Source: Phoronis australis (Eukaryota > Phoronida > Phoronidae). Taken from it: a stretch of 42,688 nucleotides of DNA. Numbering within the stretch: the stretch's first letter is position 1; each line of letters opens with the position of its first letter. This document shows, piece by piece, positions 32,300 to 42,688 of this stretch. Both the position numbers and the translations under genes were made by a program. A model generated the notes under the pieces. It worked only from the letters and a program-made list of their open reading frames with translations. It did no database searches and was not told where the DNA came from. The stretch is taken from the NCBI GenBank assembly GCA_002633005.1, contig NMRA01000548.1, positions 126,001 through 168,688 on the forward strand. Reading direction: 5' to 3'.

Positions 32300-35200
32300 A
32301 ACTGTAGTGCTGTTGTGTTTACCTTCAAGGACCTAGTTGTGGATGTTATTGAAGCTGAATGAGGTTACATGAAAGAAAGCCACCTGCCGAAACTGGACCT
32401 TTCTTACAAGCGCTTCTAAAGGCCATTGAAACTATATCGAAGTGAAATGAAAACCAAGAGCATCTGGTATAAATACCTGTCCTTTCTCACTGAGTGGCTT
32501 TAACTTTTCCTTTCAGAAGAAAGGCTTTATACTAATGTTAAAAAAATTCAATTTGGTACACATTATGCGGAAATGGCATTCAGTGACTGCATCGATTGTC
32601 GGTAAAAAACCCGTTCATGTTACACTTTGATGGTCAGGCAAGTTTGTCATTAATTATTTAAACCACAATATTTCTTCAGTTTTAAAACCCCATGCAGTGC
32701 AGTTGTGCTGCTTCTTTGTCAAGCTGAACTGATTATCGGTTACGCTTACGCATTGTCATTTTCATGTTGACCTATAGAAATGTGCAGCGATCAAAACCAA
32801 GTATTCCATTTTTTGCATTTGATTTGTTTATGCGTGTAACTATTTTAGAGCTTTCTTAATAAGGTCTTTGAACTGTTGTGTTAAATTGTCTATAACAAAA
32901 GTTCCACATGGAAGCAAAGTTTGTTTTCAATCGTAGCTATCTGGATAAGAATCTGTTATGCACAAGATTCGAGAATAAACAATAATCAGCGTATTTAAAA
33001 ACAAAATGGCAAACTGAACAACCGCATACATACAAAGGAACAACATTGTTAACAACAATTGTAATTTTCCCAGTGCAACAGAGTCCATAATCAGGGATAT
33101 CAAGGGCTGACTTTCTGAATTGAGAGGTTCAAGTCTCTCATGTTATTGCTGAAGGATTGCTTTTCACTCTGTCCAAAGGTAAAATGCACGGTAAGGCGGC
33201 TGGTTTCAGTCGTTTTCTCTCCCCTGTAACAGAGAAATATTAGTAAATTATAAAAGAAAACAAGACAAAACTACTTTCGTAAGGCAGAACATACTTGACA
33301 TCTCATCTTCATGTTTATATGTAGTTAGTAATAATCTTTGTACCCAATGCTTATTTAAGATCTGAATTAAAATAAGTGAAACAGGCTGAAAGTGATTTAA
33401 AATTGTGTATTTTTCTCAACAAATAAAATTCATTCTAGGAGTCAATATTTATTCCAATGCAATGTTACGATATTTAATGAATAGCTTATTCATGTTAATT
33501 CGTTAACTAATCTGGTAGTCCTGGAGGTGGGGTTTGCTATAAAATAAGGAAACTCACTCATACATGTATAGCATAGCTTTGAAGAGAAACTGCAGTGAAA
33601 AAGTAATCCTTGACTTCTGAGCGTCACATACCATACACCTCTTATATTGGGCGCATTCCCACCCCTGTAGGACAATATGTGAACTGTGCTGCTAGCCTAA
33701 CCGGCATCCGAGTCCCGGGTAAGTTTCCGAAAAGAAACCATGACTTGGTCCCACTCAATAAACCCGTTATTCACTGGGGTAGCTGGTGGGGATAACATCA
33801 CCGAACGATGTCGATATAAACTGATTGTTAAAATTTTACCAAGTAACGTTATGTAGTCTTCCAATGGAAATACATTAGAGCACACACGGGGCTTCGGCAT
33901 CCACACACTTTTTGTCAGTTGGTTGACCCTTTTGACCGCAATTCTTTGTAGAATTATCACCCTCGGGGCTAACGCCCCTCGGACAATAATTCTCCAAAAT
34001 CCATTCGGGCTCTAGATAACGGGGGATAACGACTTCGCCATGTAATAATCTATATTTATAATAATACAAATAAAAACTGGGCTCTTATTTCAGTCAAAAC
34101 ATTTAGGGACTTAGTCTTTAAATTAAGCGCATTGCATGAAAAGATCCCTATGTACTTGTTTTCAATCATATTGAGAATTCAACGTAGAAAACTCCCAAAA
34201 ACTTAGTAGTCTTAGGAAACAGTGGAGTCGCTATTTGGGACTGATTCACTGGACCCCAAGCATCCGTGCCCGATCGTATCTGAGATGGGTAGAGAATTGG
34301 GGTGGGTTGTGGTGAATGAAACTGGAGGCAAGAGGGGTAGGGGTTCCAAACCAGCAAGAGATGGAATTCCTGCCTGAAGTCCAGTAAGCCTGCCTTGTAC
34401 ATGTATGACCCCATAAAACAGCCAAGATGCCTATTGAATACGCAATCTATTTCGGGTATTTTAACGAAGCTTTCCAGCTCTCGTAAATCATTCACATTTT
34501 TTAAACCAACTATCAGCAGTTAGTTAAAGGCACATTCAGCATGCGTCGGCAGGCCAACTTCAAAGTAAATAACATAACGACGCCTTATTTCCTGACTTGA
34601 TGTTTTAAGACCCATGTCAAAACAAAAATCTAAACAAACGACATCGTCACTGGAGTGTAACAAGTTTCTAAGGTACTACACATACTACCGAAGTGCTCGC
34701 AGATGTATGGCTCAATGTGTCTTTAAAAGAACACTTCCATCACCACTTCCTACGGCAAATAATCAAGTAGGTTACCAAACCATAAAAGTAATATTTATTA
34801 TGCACTGAAGTCCACATCATGATCATATTATATAGGTTATTGACCAACGACAGCCAGGATGTTGACTGTATGGGATCACAACAAATAACTTAAACAAGTA
34901 ATAGCAAATAAACAAAAAATAAATAATAATAAATAATCAAGAATAGATATAAAAACAAATATATGATAAAAACAATAAAATTAGTAAATAATAGTAAATA
35001 TGATTATCTTTTAGATCTGAATGTATTAAGACTGCAGAACGAAATAAAAAAAGTAAGTAGAAGCATCAATGGGCATAGAATAAACTAATCAGTAGTTCCC
35101 AAAATCATGCAAACAATTTATGATAACTTTCTATATCAGCAATCAAATGCAGGAAACAGTAAAAACATTAAGTTCAAATCACCCTGTCCATCACTGAATG

Positions 35201-35380
35201 ACTGGCAACAGTTTCACGCAGAAATTCCCTCTGTTTCAATCATGAACATCACCAATCTTAACCATTGAGGAAGCAAAAAAGCACAAGTCACGAATTTTCA
35301 ATTAACTGTTGCTGCAGCCGTAAGCAGTGCATAAAGCACCATTGCTTTTTTACTGACGGGAGCCGTGATATCTTGCCATA
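32300..35380. other. intergenic, no gene recognised
   Basis: Mostly AT-rich. Minor structures: a T-stem-like GAGAGGTTCAAGTCTCTC near 33121-33138 without the rest of a tRNA, and a GC-rich CCTCGGGGCTAACGCCCCTCGG near 33960. A 109-codon minus-strand frame at 34166-34495 has no recognisable motif. Confidence 0.4.
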
Positions 35381-35403
35381 TTTGTTTATTGCACGCACAC
35401 TCG

Positions 35404-35655
35404 CTAGACGTCTCTACGGTCCATGAAACAACAATGTCCGCCAGTGGCCGTCCGATGGGATTTCGCTGGGTGTACTGTCTCCCTATCTACGGTCTCTGAT
35501 GGTAGCACCAAAGAAGCTGCAGTTACTGGCGCCATGCCTAATCCGACAGCACCACTGACAATTCCCTCTACAGTCACAGGAACAATAGGGACCGCTGGGT
35601 GCAGACTTTTTGCCATCCCCGCTTGACTTACTTCCTCATGCAAGTCAACAACTTT
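35404..35655 (-). CDS. possible minus-strand 3' terminal exon, unknown protein
   Basis: A strong acceptor-like TGTATTCATTTCAG ends at 35656 on the minus strand. The frame then runs 83 codons (KVVDLHEEVSQAGMAK ... CCFMDRRDV) to TAG. AATAAA lies about 15 bp past the stop (35386-35391, minus strand). The sequence is rich in Val, Ala, Thr and Pro and carries no catalytic motif; I do not recognise the family. No upstream exon is identified, so the call rests on the acceptor, the open frame and the poly(A) signal. Confidence 0.3.
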   Translation of the reverse strand, partial: KVVDLHEEVSQAGMAKSLHPAVPIVPVTVEGIVSGAVGLGMAPVTAASLVLPSETVDRETVHPAKSHRTATGGHCCFMDRRDV

Positions 35656-35900
35656 CTGAAATGAATGAATACAAAAATGCATTTAAAGTATCTACACATA
35701 TTAACTGCCTACAACTGCCTACTTATCCACACCCACATTTATAACAAACAGTCTGACTCAAGACTCATCCTCTGATTTTCAGCATATTTTTTAATCAAAG
35801 GGCTTTAAAAATCCCAAGTGTGTTAAACCAAACAAATACTTAAAATACCATTTCAGATCAATAAAAGAATACATCCAAGTCATGAAATCAAAAACAACAG

Positions 35901-36115
35901 AGTCCGCTTTTTTATAACTATAGTAAGTAGAGAGGTTAGCTTCTGGTAGCAATACAATAGATATAACAACATAGTCCGGTTTTTTATAACTATAGTAAGT
36001 AAAAAGGCTAGATTCAGGTAGCAATACAATAGATATAGCAATACAGCCCGCTTTTTATAACTATAGTAAGTAAAAAGGTGAGCTTGAGGTAGCAATACAA
36101 TAGGTATAGCAAAAC
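35901..36115. repeat. 72-bp tandem repeat, three units
   Basis: Units start at 35901, 35973 and 36045 (AGTCCG or AGCCCG followed by a T run and ATAACTATAGTAAGTA). They are similar throughout, with the third ending near 36115. On the minus strand the array produces a 24-residue-periodic pseudo-ORF. Confidence 0.9.
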
Positions 36116-36214
36116 CATCAGTCATGGAGGATGAAATTGTGGTCATTATCAATTATGTCATATTATCTCACCTAAGAGCTTTATTAAAGCAGCACTGTAT
36201 GGTGCTCAGCCCTT

Positions 36215-36310
36215 CGGAGAAATGTTGCTTTGGAATAACGCCTGATTGATATATTTTTCAAGTAATGACCCTTCAGACTATAGGTCCTTCAAAGTACAAT
36301 GAAGGCCCAT
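36215..36310. repeat. diverged copy of the GAAGGTTCACTA-type repeat end
   Basis: CCCTTCGGAG ... TTGGAATAACG and, on the minus strand, GAAGGACCTATAGTCTGAAGGGTCATTACT resemble the terminal unit of the 12493-13878 element. Weak similarity only. Confidence 0.35.
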
Positions 36311-36369
36311 CACAGTAAAGACCCATACTAGTCTACTGGACTAAGTTAACTTCACAGGCCTGTAGGAAG

Positions 36370-37690
36370 GCAAAAATTATTGGGGTGGCACAATCCATTT
36401 CGACTTCGCCAAACAACCCCGCCCCCCAACCCCCATCGCCNCGAATCTCCCACGTGGGGAGTCACAGTGGCGTATTTAGGGGGCCAAAATGCCATGACCC
36501 CCCTAAAATTCTCCCAGATTCCATTTGGCAGTTCGGAGGTGCTAATTTCTGACTGATAAAACCCTGGCTATTAATCTGCCCTGCACCCCCCCCCAACTCA
36601 AAATCCTAGATCCGACTCTCGAAAAATCCCGGGGATCCAGCTGTTAAGAGTTGAGTAACCATGAACCAACACGGAGAGTAAGAATGGGCCTAGGACCAGT
36701 ACACTGACCTGTAGCGAGGAGCTGCCTCAAGTAGCTATAGCTGAGATCTAACAGTTTGAGAATACGAAATCCCCGATGAACTAAAGTTAGTTGCTGGTCA
36801 GCTCAACTATGATTCACTTGAGACAGGCAACTTAGCTCGTACCGGCCGTCTGCGCTCGTTCTAAGGTCATGATTCGTATTTTTTGTGATCCAGTTTCTGG
36901 ATAACTTTATTTTATTATGATGATTCTTTGAAAGATTTTTTTTGGAAAGATATGAAGCCCCAAAGTACCTGGTATAGTGGTTTTGGGCTGTTTCAAAATC
37001 CCTATTTAAAACACCACCGGTAGTTCAGTTTTTGGTGGCTGGGGAAAAGGATATTGTGTCCCAAAAATGTACACACTTCCTGAACACTTGCAGTTCAAAT
37101 TCAGTCCTTGTGGTATTCAAAGAGAGTCTGCCCTGCCTACTGCATGGTTACATCTTATTTTTAACGTGAATACGTCAGTCATGACGTGCATGCGAATCAG
37201 GAAAAGCAAACTTTTCAATTTGGGGGTCGGATTATAGAGTTTTTCCAACTTCAGGCAGCAATTAAATTCACTGAATTATCACCAATTCTTACAAGAATAG
37301 CTTCTAATTGTCAAAAAATCTTCTAAAAATCTATCGATATTCGTAGATACATAAACAAGTAAATCAGAAACCAACGAATTTGTTTATCAAACAGGAATGT
37401 TACTCGCAATTTCCGCATGCATGCTCGTAGACTTTTGACGGGTAACCGGAGGAATATGGGGTATTCGTATTAAGGCGTGTTTTCAGAGGTACCTATAACG
37501 ATTCACGATGTAAACTTGAACTCCACTGACAAAAAAACGTTGAAATCTTTGTTTATGATTGCGAGAGCTCTTTGAGTACCCTTTTCGATCATAACAAATA
37601 GTAGTCTAGACAGCAGTGTTTTCCACAAGACGTGGGAATTCCCTACAAACAACTCATAGTAACCATCGTCAAAAGAGATATTATTCTTGT
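36370..37690 (+). repeat. unnamed interspersed repeat, copy C
   Basis: Same order of blocks as copies A and B (see those entries for landmarks). An undetermined base (N) at 36441 lies just before CGAATCTCCCACGT, close to the equivalent site of the N in copy B. The copy is interrupted after CCCACGT by an hAT-like element (36465-36621). Confidence 0.7.
36465..36621 (+). mobile_element. hAT-like non-autonomous element, copy 3, inside repeat copy C
   Basis: Starts CAGTGGCGTATTTAGGGGG and ends near ATCCTAGATCCGACTCTCG. The interior matches 14236-14394 in the same orientation. Copy B shows the flanking sequence without it. No exact target duplication remains. Confidence 0.6.
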
Positions 37691-37699
37691 GATACTATT

Positions 37700-38978
37700 G
37701 GAAATAGTAACATTATTTTATAACTAACCATCGGAAATAGTCCTTTTGTGTAATTCACAAGTAATGGTCTTCAAAATTCCACCCTTTCGATGGCGTCAAT
37801 CCTGCTGTATTTTGTCAAATTTTTGGTTGTTTGGGTTGAATGGCTGTGCTGTGCAAGAATGTTGTGTGTGTTTTGTTTTTGATGAATTTGGAATCTCAGC
37901 TTCCCTCGTGAATATTTGGCAGTGTCGGATTTACATACAGGGGTTAGTGCGCTATTCTATATTATGGTTATGGCCATGGATTTAGAATGTCTATGTAGCA
38001 CGCTATTCTATATTTATGGTTATGACCACGGATTTAGATTGTCTATATTTATGTAGCGAGCTACGACAATTAGCATAACCAGGAAAGTTCTCTTCCTAGT
38101 ATAACCAAAAATAAGAACTAGAGCCTGTACTTCGTTTAACAAAAGGGTGAGACGAACTCTTTATAGAATATTTTTTCTATTTGGATTTGATATGTCTTAC
38201 ACCTTGAAGCTTGTAATGCACCAAGGCCAGTCAATGAATGTATATTGTGTTTATTGAAATACCTTTAGGCAATCATTAGTTTTAGCAGAATTATTAAAGT
38301 TTGACTTGTGGCAATATTGCGTAGCGTTTTAAGACACATGTTTATATTGACATCGTTCAGCATTTAATTCCAAAATTCAAGCGCCAACGCCACGGATATT
38401 CGTCAAGTATGACATATGTAACCCCCCTCTTGTTGCAACACCTGACTACACATGGTTTCTAGAACGTTTTAATGTTTCAATTTACGTTTAGCAACTATAA
38501 GAGACCAAACGTGAAGTAATTACAGAAATTCATAAGCAGTAATAGAATGGCTGCAGGACGGGATTGAACTAGAATCCTCTGGTAAAACACTTCGGGGCGG
38601 CAGGTGGCACCAGTAGATTATTAATCAAAATGCGTTTGCCTGACTTACATGTACTTGAATGAATCTATGTAATATTTCTGATGCTAAAATGTTTAGTGCC
38701 TATGATCACAAATTGCTGTGTTGCCTCTCCCTCCCAGAAGTCATTGACCTGACTGATGAATACTTCTGTATGCATTATACATTACATGTAGTTCAAAGGC
38801 TTAGTTTTGCCCCTTATATTTGCCGTCAATATTTTTTTAAGAATTTATTATCATTTATAAAACAGTACAAAACAAACATCCATTCATTCACGCATGCACA
38901 CCTCAGGAAAGACCATTCTCGTATCTCGTTTAAAGTAAATAACTTCTACATGTAGTTAACGTGACCAACGAAATTTTC
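37700..38978. other. no gene recognised
   Basis: AT-rich. Contains a short near-duplication (GCGCTATTCTATATTATGGT at 37949 and a similar GCTATTCTATATTTATGGTT at 38003). TACATGTA occurs three times in 310 bp (38646, 38783, 38947). The last of these lies just past the 3' side of the neighbouring LINE fragment. Confidence 0.4.
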
Positions 38979-39520
38979 CTATTTCGCAGAGAAGCTGTCA
39001 TATACAAAGTTTTTGTATGCAATTAATATTTCAGCATTGTAGTACTCATAATGATATATAATAAACCGGTGAAAATTAGGTATATTTTTGTGACATCTCT
39101 CCTTGTAAATGTACTGTTTGGCTGTTAGAAGCAAAGTGTTAAAAAGCGAATCATGCGTCTCGTAAAATCCAAGAATAACTCGTTCGTAAGAGAGACTGTT
39201 GGGAAGCTGAATGCGACACTTTTGCATTAACTGTCCGAATTCCTTCCAGAAATCTTGTACAATGCGACATTCCCAAAAAAGGTGTGACAGCGTCTCTGGA
39301 GCTTCATTACAAAAGGAGCATAAATTAGAATCCCGAACACAGATTTTGACTAAAAAGGTATTTGTTGCAATAATCCTGTGTAGTGTTCTAAATTATAGCC
39401 ATCTAATGTTGGGATCCTTTGTTATTTCATAAGGCAATGCGTATATTTTCTTCCAGTCTAAACTATCCCCTAACTCTATTTCCCATTTACACTCTGACTT
39501 AGGTTTCTTAACGTCATTAA
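38979..39520 (-). pseudogene. L1/Tx1-like LINE ORF2 C-terminal fragment
   Basis: Read on the minus strand it is one frame from 39520 to the stop at 38979, with a single internal TAA near 39400. It reads CKWEIELG, DWKKIYALPYEITKDP, RTLHRIIATNTFL, CSFCNEAPETLSHLFWEC and LLTAKQYIYKERCHKNIPNF, the typical C-terminal zinc-knuckle-like region (C-x2-C...H-x4-C). The 5' part is missing because the fragment ends at the junction with the Penelope-like RT at about 39520. Confidence 0.85.
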
Positions 39521-39533
39521 AAACTAATGACGT
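39509..39533. repeat. palindrome at the LINE/Penelope junction
   Basis: TAACGTCATTA and TAATGACGTTA (11 bp each, perfect) surround AAAAC, where the minus-strand LINE similarity ends and the plus-strand Penelope-like similarity starts. Confidence 0.8.
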
Positions 39534-39534
39534 T

Positions 39535-40915
39535 ATGAATTACAAAAAGCAAAACTGCAAATATAATATTACTAAGTCCGAAAAAGATGCCCTCACAAAT
39601 CTCGCTAAAAACAAAGAAATCATAATTAAATCAGCTGATAAAGGATCAGCAGTTGTTATAATGGAGAAGCAAAAATATATTGACGAGGCTCTCCGACAAC
39701 TTAATGACACAGCATACTACAAACTTTTAGATAATAACCCCAACACGAAACATATCAGCCTTATAACTAAAACTATTTTGAATGCTTTCCATTTAGGTCA
39801 CATTGACAAAGACACCAAAAACTACCTCATTCCTAATGATGCTCAACCTAGTCGCTTTTATCTCCTTCCTAAAATCCACAAAGAAGGTAATCCTGGACGC
39901 CCAATTATAGCCAGCAACAACTGCCCTACAGAAAAAATTTCTCAGTTTGCCGACTACCATCTTCAGCAATTTGTTCCCACCCTTCCTTCATATGTTAAAG
40001 ATACGAATCATTTTCTTAATATAATTAAAAACATCAGCGATTTACCTAAAAATGCCCTTCTCGTAACTCTTGGTGTTAATAGCTTACAGTGTATACACTA
40101 ATATTCCTCAACATGAAGGCATAGAAGCCTGTACCATGTTTCTTAGTCAACGAAATAATTGTAATATACCTACATCTTTTATTCGCTCTCTTCTTGAACA
40201 TGTACTTACCATGAATCATTTTACCTTTAATAATAATCACTTTCTCCAAATATTAAGCACAGCTATGGGCACTAGGGTTGCTCCTACTTTTGCCAACCTT
40301 TTTATGGGAAATCTTGAAAACAGCTTCATCAAATCCTGCTCTGAAAAACCTCTTCTCTGGCTAAGGTACATTGATGGCATTTTTATGATCTGGACCCATG
40401 GCCCACAAAAATTAGATATATTTTTAGAAAATATTAACAAATTTCACCCTACTATAAAGTTCACTCATGACAATTCTCAAAATAAAGTCTCATTTTTAGA
40501 TGTAACTGTCATCCTAAATAATGATAAACTAGAAACTGACTTATTCTGTAAAGAAACTGACAAACACCAATATCTGTCATATCACTCATGTCATCCCTTT
40601 CGTTGCAAGAAAAGCCTTCCATATAGCCTTGCCCTAAGAATACGACGCATTTCTTCAGAAGAAACTTCTTTTAATAACCGTTTAAAAGAACTCAAGTACT
40701 ATCTAGTTCAACGTCATTTCCCCTTACATCTTATACGCAAACAGTTTGAAGACAAAGTCCGTTCAATCACGCGAAATGAATCTTTAAGAACTAAAACTAA
40801 AGGCAATACTACTAATAGATTACCATTCATAACTATGTTCAATCCATGTTTAAACGGAATTAGCCACGTCTTCAGAAAACATCTTTCCACGCTGCATATT
40901 TCTCCTGCTTCAAAG
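39535..40915 (+). pseudogene. Penelope-like reverse transcriptase, inactive
   Basis: The first frame (39535-40101) has IIIKSADKGSAVVIM, RFYLLPKIHKEGNPGRPIIA and PTEKISQFADYHLQ, diagnostic of Penelope-like RTs. The second frame (from about 40085 to 40915) has YTNIPQHEGI, AMGTRVAPTFANLFMGNLE, RYIDGIFMIW and a thumb region. A frameshift near 40080 separates them. Motif A reads TLGVNSL (Gly at 40072-40074 where the catalytic Asp is expected) and motif C reads YIDG (40367-40378) where the family has YIDD. No GIY-YIG domain follows. Codons 40916-41083 past the thumb look unrelated. Confidence 0.88.
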
Positions 40916-41083
40916 ATTCCCACTCATAAACGTCAGGGATTTAAAAATTGGCCAGAAGTGGTGTCAACTGGTGTGCTGATAAAACTGATGGGATTTTACT
41001 TGATGTTTTACTGTCAACATCGATACAGAGATGAACAGACTGACTTGCTGCACCCGTGTGGCTTGAATGCACGTTGTGTTTGA

Positions 41084-41790
41084 CTCTTCTGTTTTGTAGT
41101 CTTGGTCCTAAGTTCACCTGCATCATCAGTTCATGATCTCCAGTTTAATGTGACTTTGAAAAAGATTGAGACAGTTATAATACCCATACTGTGTTCTGAT
41201 TTTCTCACAACGTAGTCAACATGTTGTCATTAACGTCACTTCAACTACACACTGTAGTGATTCACACAGGAAATCAACAATATTATAGCATTTCTATTAT
41301 GATATTAATTTTTCATCACACTTACCTCAAAATTGGTCTTACAAAAATACATAAATTTATTGCTTTATGGAAATCAACATAACAAATCCATTGAACAGTT
41401 CCAACGAATTACTTTTGGAATGTATTAGACTAAATCATCACTGAATCATAAACAGATTGATTGATAGTTAAATAGTCTCTCACACGAAATCAACAACAAT
41501 ATGAAAGCAATTTCTACAATAATCAAAGACATGTTTTCTTTTAAAATACTAATTGGTCATAACAATTGCATGTAAGTATTGCCCAACGACACTTAGTATG
41601 GCCATTTAAATCTACCTAATCACTAAAAAATGTACTGGTTCTGTTAAAGATCCTTTTGAAATAACACAGATATAGAAAGAAAGGTTCAAAACAAAATGTC
41701 AAAGTATTATCACATCAGACAACTACAAACTATAAACTCTGTAAAACTGAATAAACTATAGTGACTTAACAACCTTTACCACTGGACTTA
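41084..41790. other. no gene recognised
   Basis: AT-rich sequence with no repeat or coding signal that I can support. Confidence 0.4.
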
Positions 41791-41796
41791 ATGATT

Positions 41797-41907
41797 TCAT
41801 TGATGACGTTTCTGCTTGCTATGCCTGTAGAAGGAGGCATACTGTTTGCATGACATGCCACATTCACCACAAAAAGGAGTGTCCTCGTGCTGTGACGCAG
41901 TGTTGTA
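41797..41907 (-). CDS. single C2H2 zinc finger, possible terminal exon
   Basis: Minus-strand frame of 36 codons ending TGA at 41797. It reads HEDTPFCGECGMSCKQYASF followed by YRHSKQKRHQ: exactly C-x2-C-x12-H-x5-H with the conserved Phe, as in classical DNA-binding zinc fingers. A possible acceptor (CGTCACAG) ends just before the CACGAG codons at about 41889. Upstream exons would lie beyond 41910, possibly outside the window. It could equally be a transposon-derived or pseudogenic finger. Confidence 0.45.
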   Translation of the reverse strand, partial: YNTASQHEDTPFCGECGMSCKQYASFYRHSKQKRHQ

Positions 41908-42024
41908 TCAAGCTTACTCTTTCCGTGAAACATTGATCACAGATACAGCTCTAGGACAATGAATCGACTTAGTTCATGAGCATGATGCTTCGTGCTGTGT
42001 TTTACTACATTGGTAAAAAAACTC

Positions 42025-42045
42025 TTGACGCATGCAATGCGTCAA
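42025..42045. repeat. perfect 9-bp palindrome
   Basis: TTGACGCAT and ATGCGTCAA around GCA. Nearby, CGACTTAGT-type sequences recur in both orientations (41967, 42114, 42198), which suggests a decayed fold-back structure. Confidence 0.7.
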
Positions 42046-42059
42046 TGACAGGGCTGTTA

Positions 42060-42688
42060 AAGGTCTTGCTTTGTTGTAGTGTCATTGTATTTTATTGCCA
42101 TGTGGTCATACTAAGTCGATTTCTTAGTTCCTGAACGAGGCTCCACAACACACACACACACTCCGTTGTGTGTAGTAGAATAGTGGAGAATAACTCGACT
42201 TAGTAGCAGCGTTGTGTTGTGGTGTGGACAGTCTCGGTCCGTCAGTGAGATGGTTGTATTCAGTAACTAAGTGTGGAACACTCAATTACACTAGTAATGC
42301 AACTGGCAGTAGCAAGATGAGGACTGTCTTTATTAGACAAGTGAACGGATTTATATACAAGTCACAAATATGTGGGTTGCATGCACTAAACTTTATGATT
42401 CAATATCCTACAGGAAAATAACAGGAAGCAACTCTAAAACTTTCACAACAATCATCTGAACTACTCTGTTGTGTTTGCCATATATGGTAATGGTCAGCTG
42501 TCTTTAGGCAATGTTTCTGTGAATGACCATTACGCAATCTTGTTTACTACAGAGATCATCAAAACATGTGTGGATGCACCGGATGGGTTGGTCGCTGACT
42601 CAGCTGACAGCCAAAACAAGTTTCTATAAACAAAAACAATTGTCTAGCAAAGAAATAATATCAATAAGTAATAACACTATCAAACTAA
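42060..42688. other. window end, no gene recognised
   Basis: A short CA run at about 42148-42162; otherwise no recognisable sequence. If the zinc-finger frame at 41797 is part of a gene, its upstream exons would start here or beyond. Confidence 0.35.

Noticed and set aside
33078-33150. T-arm-like GAGAGGTTCAAGTCTCTC
   Set aside because: No acceptor, D or anticodon stem can be placed at the proper distances.
34166-34495. 109-codon minus-strand frame
   Set aside because: No recognisable motif, no supporting splice or poly(A) signals; composition ordinary.
36170-36260. Possible minus-strand exon with donor CTTAG|GTGAGA
   Set aside because: The open frame is only about 27 codons, and the sequence resembles the GAAGGTTCACTA-type repeat.
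1-42688. CRISPR arrays, bacterial operons or viral gene clusters
   Set aside because: No regularly spaced short direct repeats with unique spacers and no dense tandem coding; the content is that of an animal genome.

Overview
This is non-coding-rich, AT-rich DNA from an animal genome. It holds spliced genes with GT..AG introns, a fibrinogen-related lectin-type gene, and dense retroelements of metazoan type (Copia LTR, L1/Tx1-like LINE, Penelope-like) plus non-autonomous DNA elements. The mix of a secreted fibrinogen-domain protein, an animal Copia element and many short GGCGGAT-type repeats suggests a marine invertebrate (invertebrate deuterostome or lophotrochozoan). The phylum cannot be fixed from this sequence alone.

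The main host gene fills the left two thirds on the + strand. Five exons (2879-3206, 9637-9755, 10353-10449, 23453-23626, 27761-28029) join with matching phases at every GT..AG junction. They give 987 nt, a 328-residue protein: signal peptide, a cysteine-rich PAN/apple-like region, then a complete fibrinogen C-terminal domain with its four expected cysteines and calcium loop. A poly(A) signal lies at 28731. The introns are inflated by mobile DNA. Intron 1 holds a Copia element (3819-8689, minus strand, 5-bp target duplication) lying in an older repeat. Intron 3 (13 kb) holds a tandem-repeat-bearing element (10565-11923), a terminal-inverted-repeat element (12493-13878), two decayed LINE fragments (17238-20650, minus strand), small hAT-like elements and a short relative of the tandem-repeat element. 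Intron 4 holds a 1-kb Penelope-like remnant with long inverted arms and a 14-bp target duplication (24002-25005), and copy A of an unnamed ~1.5-kb repeat.

Downstream of 28.8 kb there is no well supported complete gene. Copies B and C of the unnamed repeat (30.7-31.4 kb, 36.4-37.7 kb), a ~420-bp hairpin (31728-32150), a 72-bp x3 tandem repeat (35901-36115), a LINE 3' end (38979-39520, minus) abutting a Penelope-like reverse transcriptase pseudogene (39535-40915), and a short minus-strand ORF encoding a single C2H2 zinc finger (41797-41907) are visible. Two minus-strand ORFs with splice-acceptor-like starts (35404-35655, 32067-32230) could be exons of one or more minus-strand genes, but this is weakly supported.

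The octamer TACATGTA occurs at least 17 times, against about 1 expected from base composition. It is absent from the recently inserted Copia element. I found no prokaryotic-type system, CRISPR array, rRNA or convincing tRNA gene.
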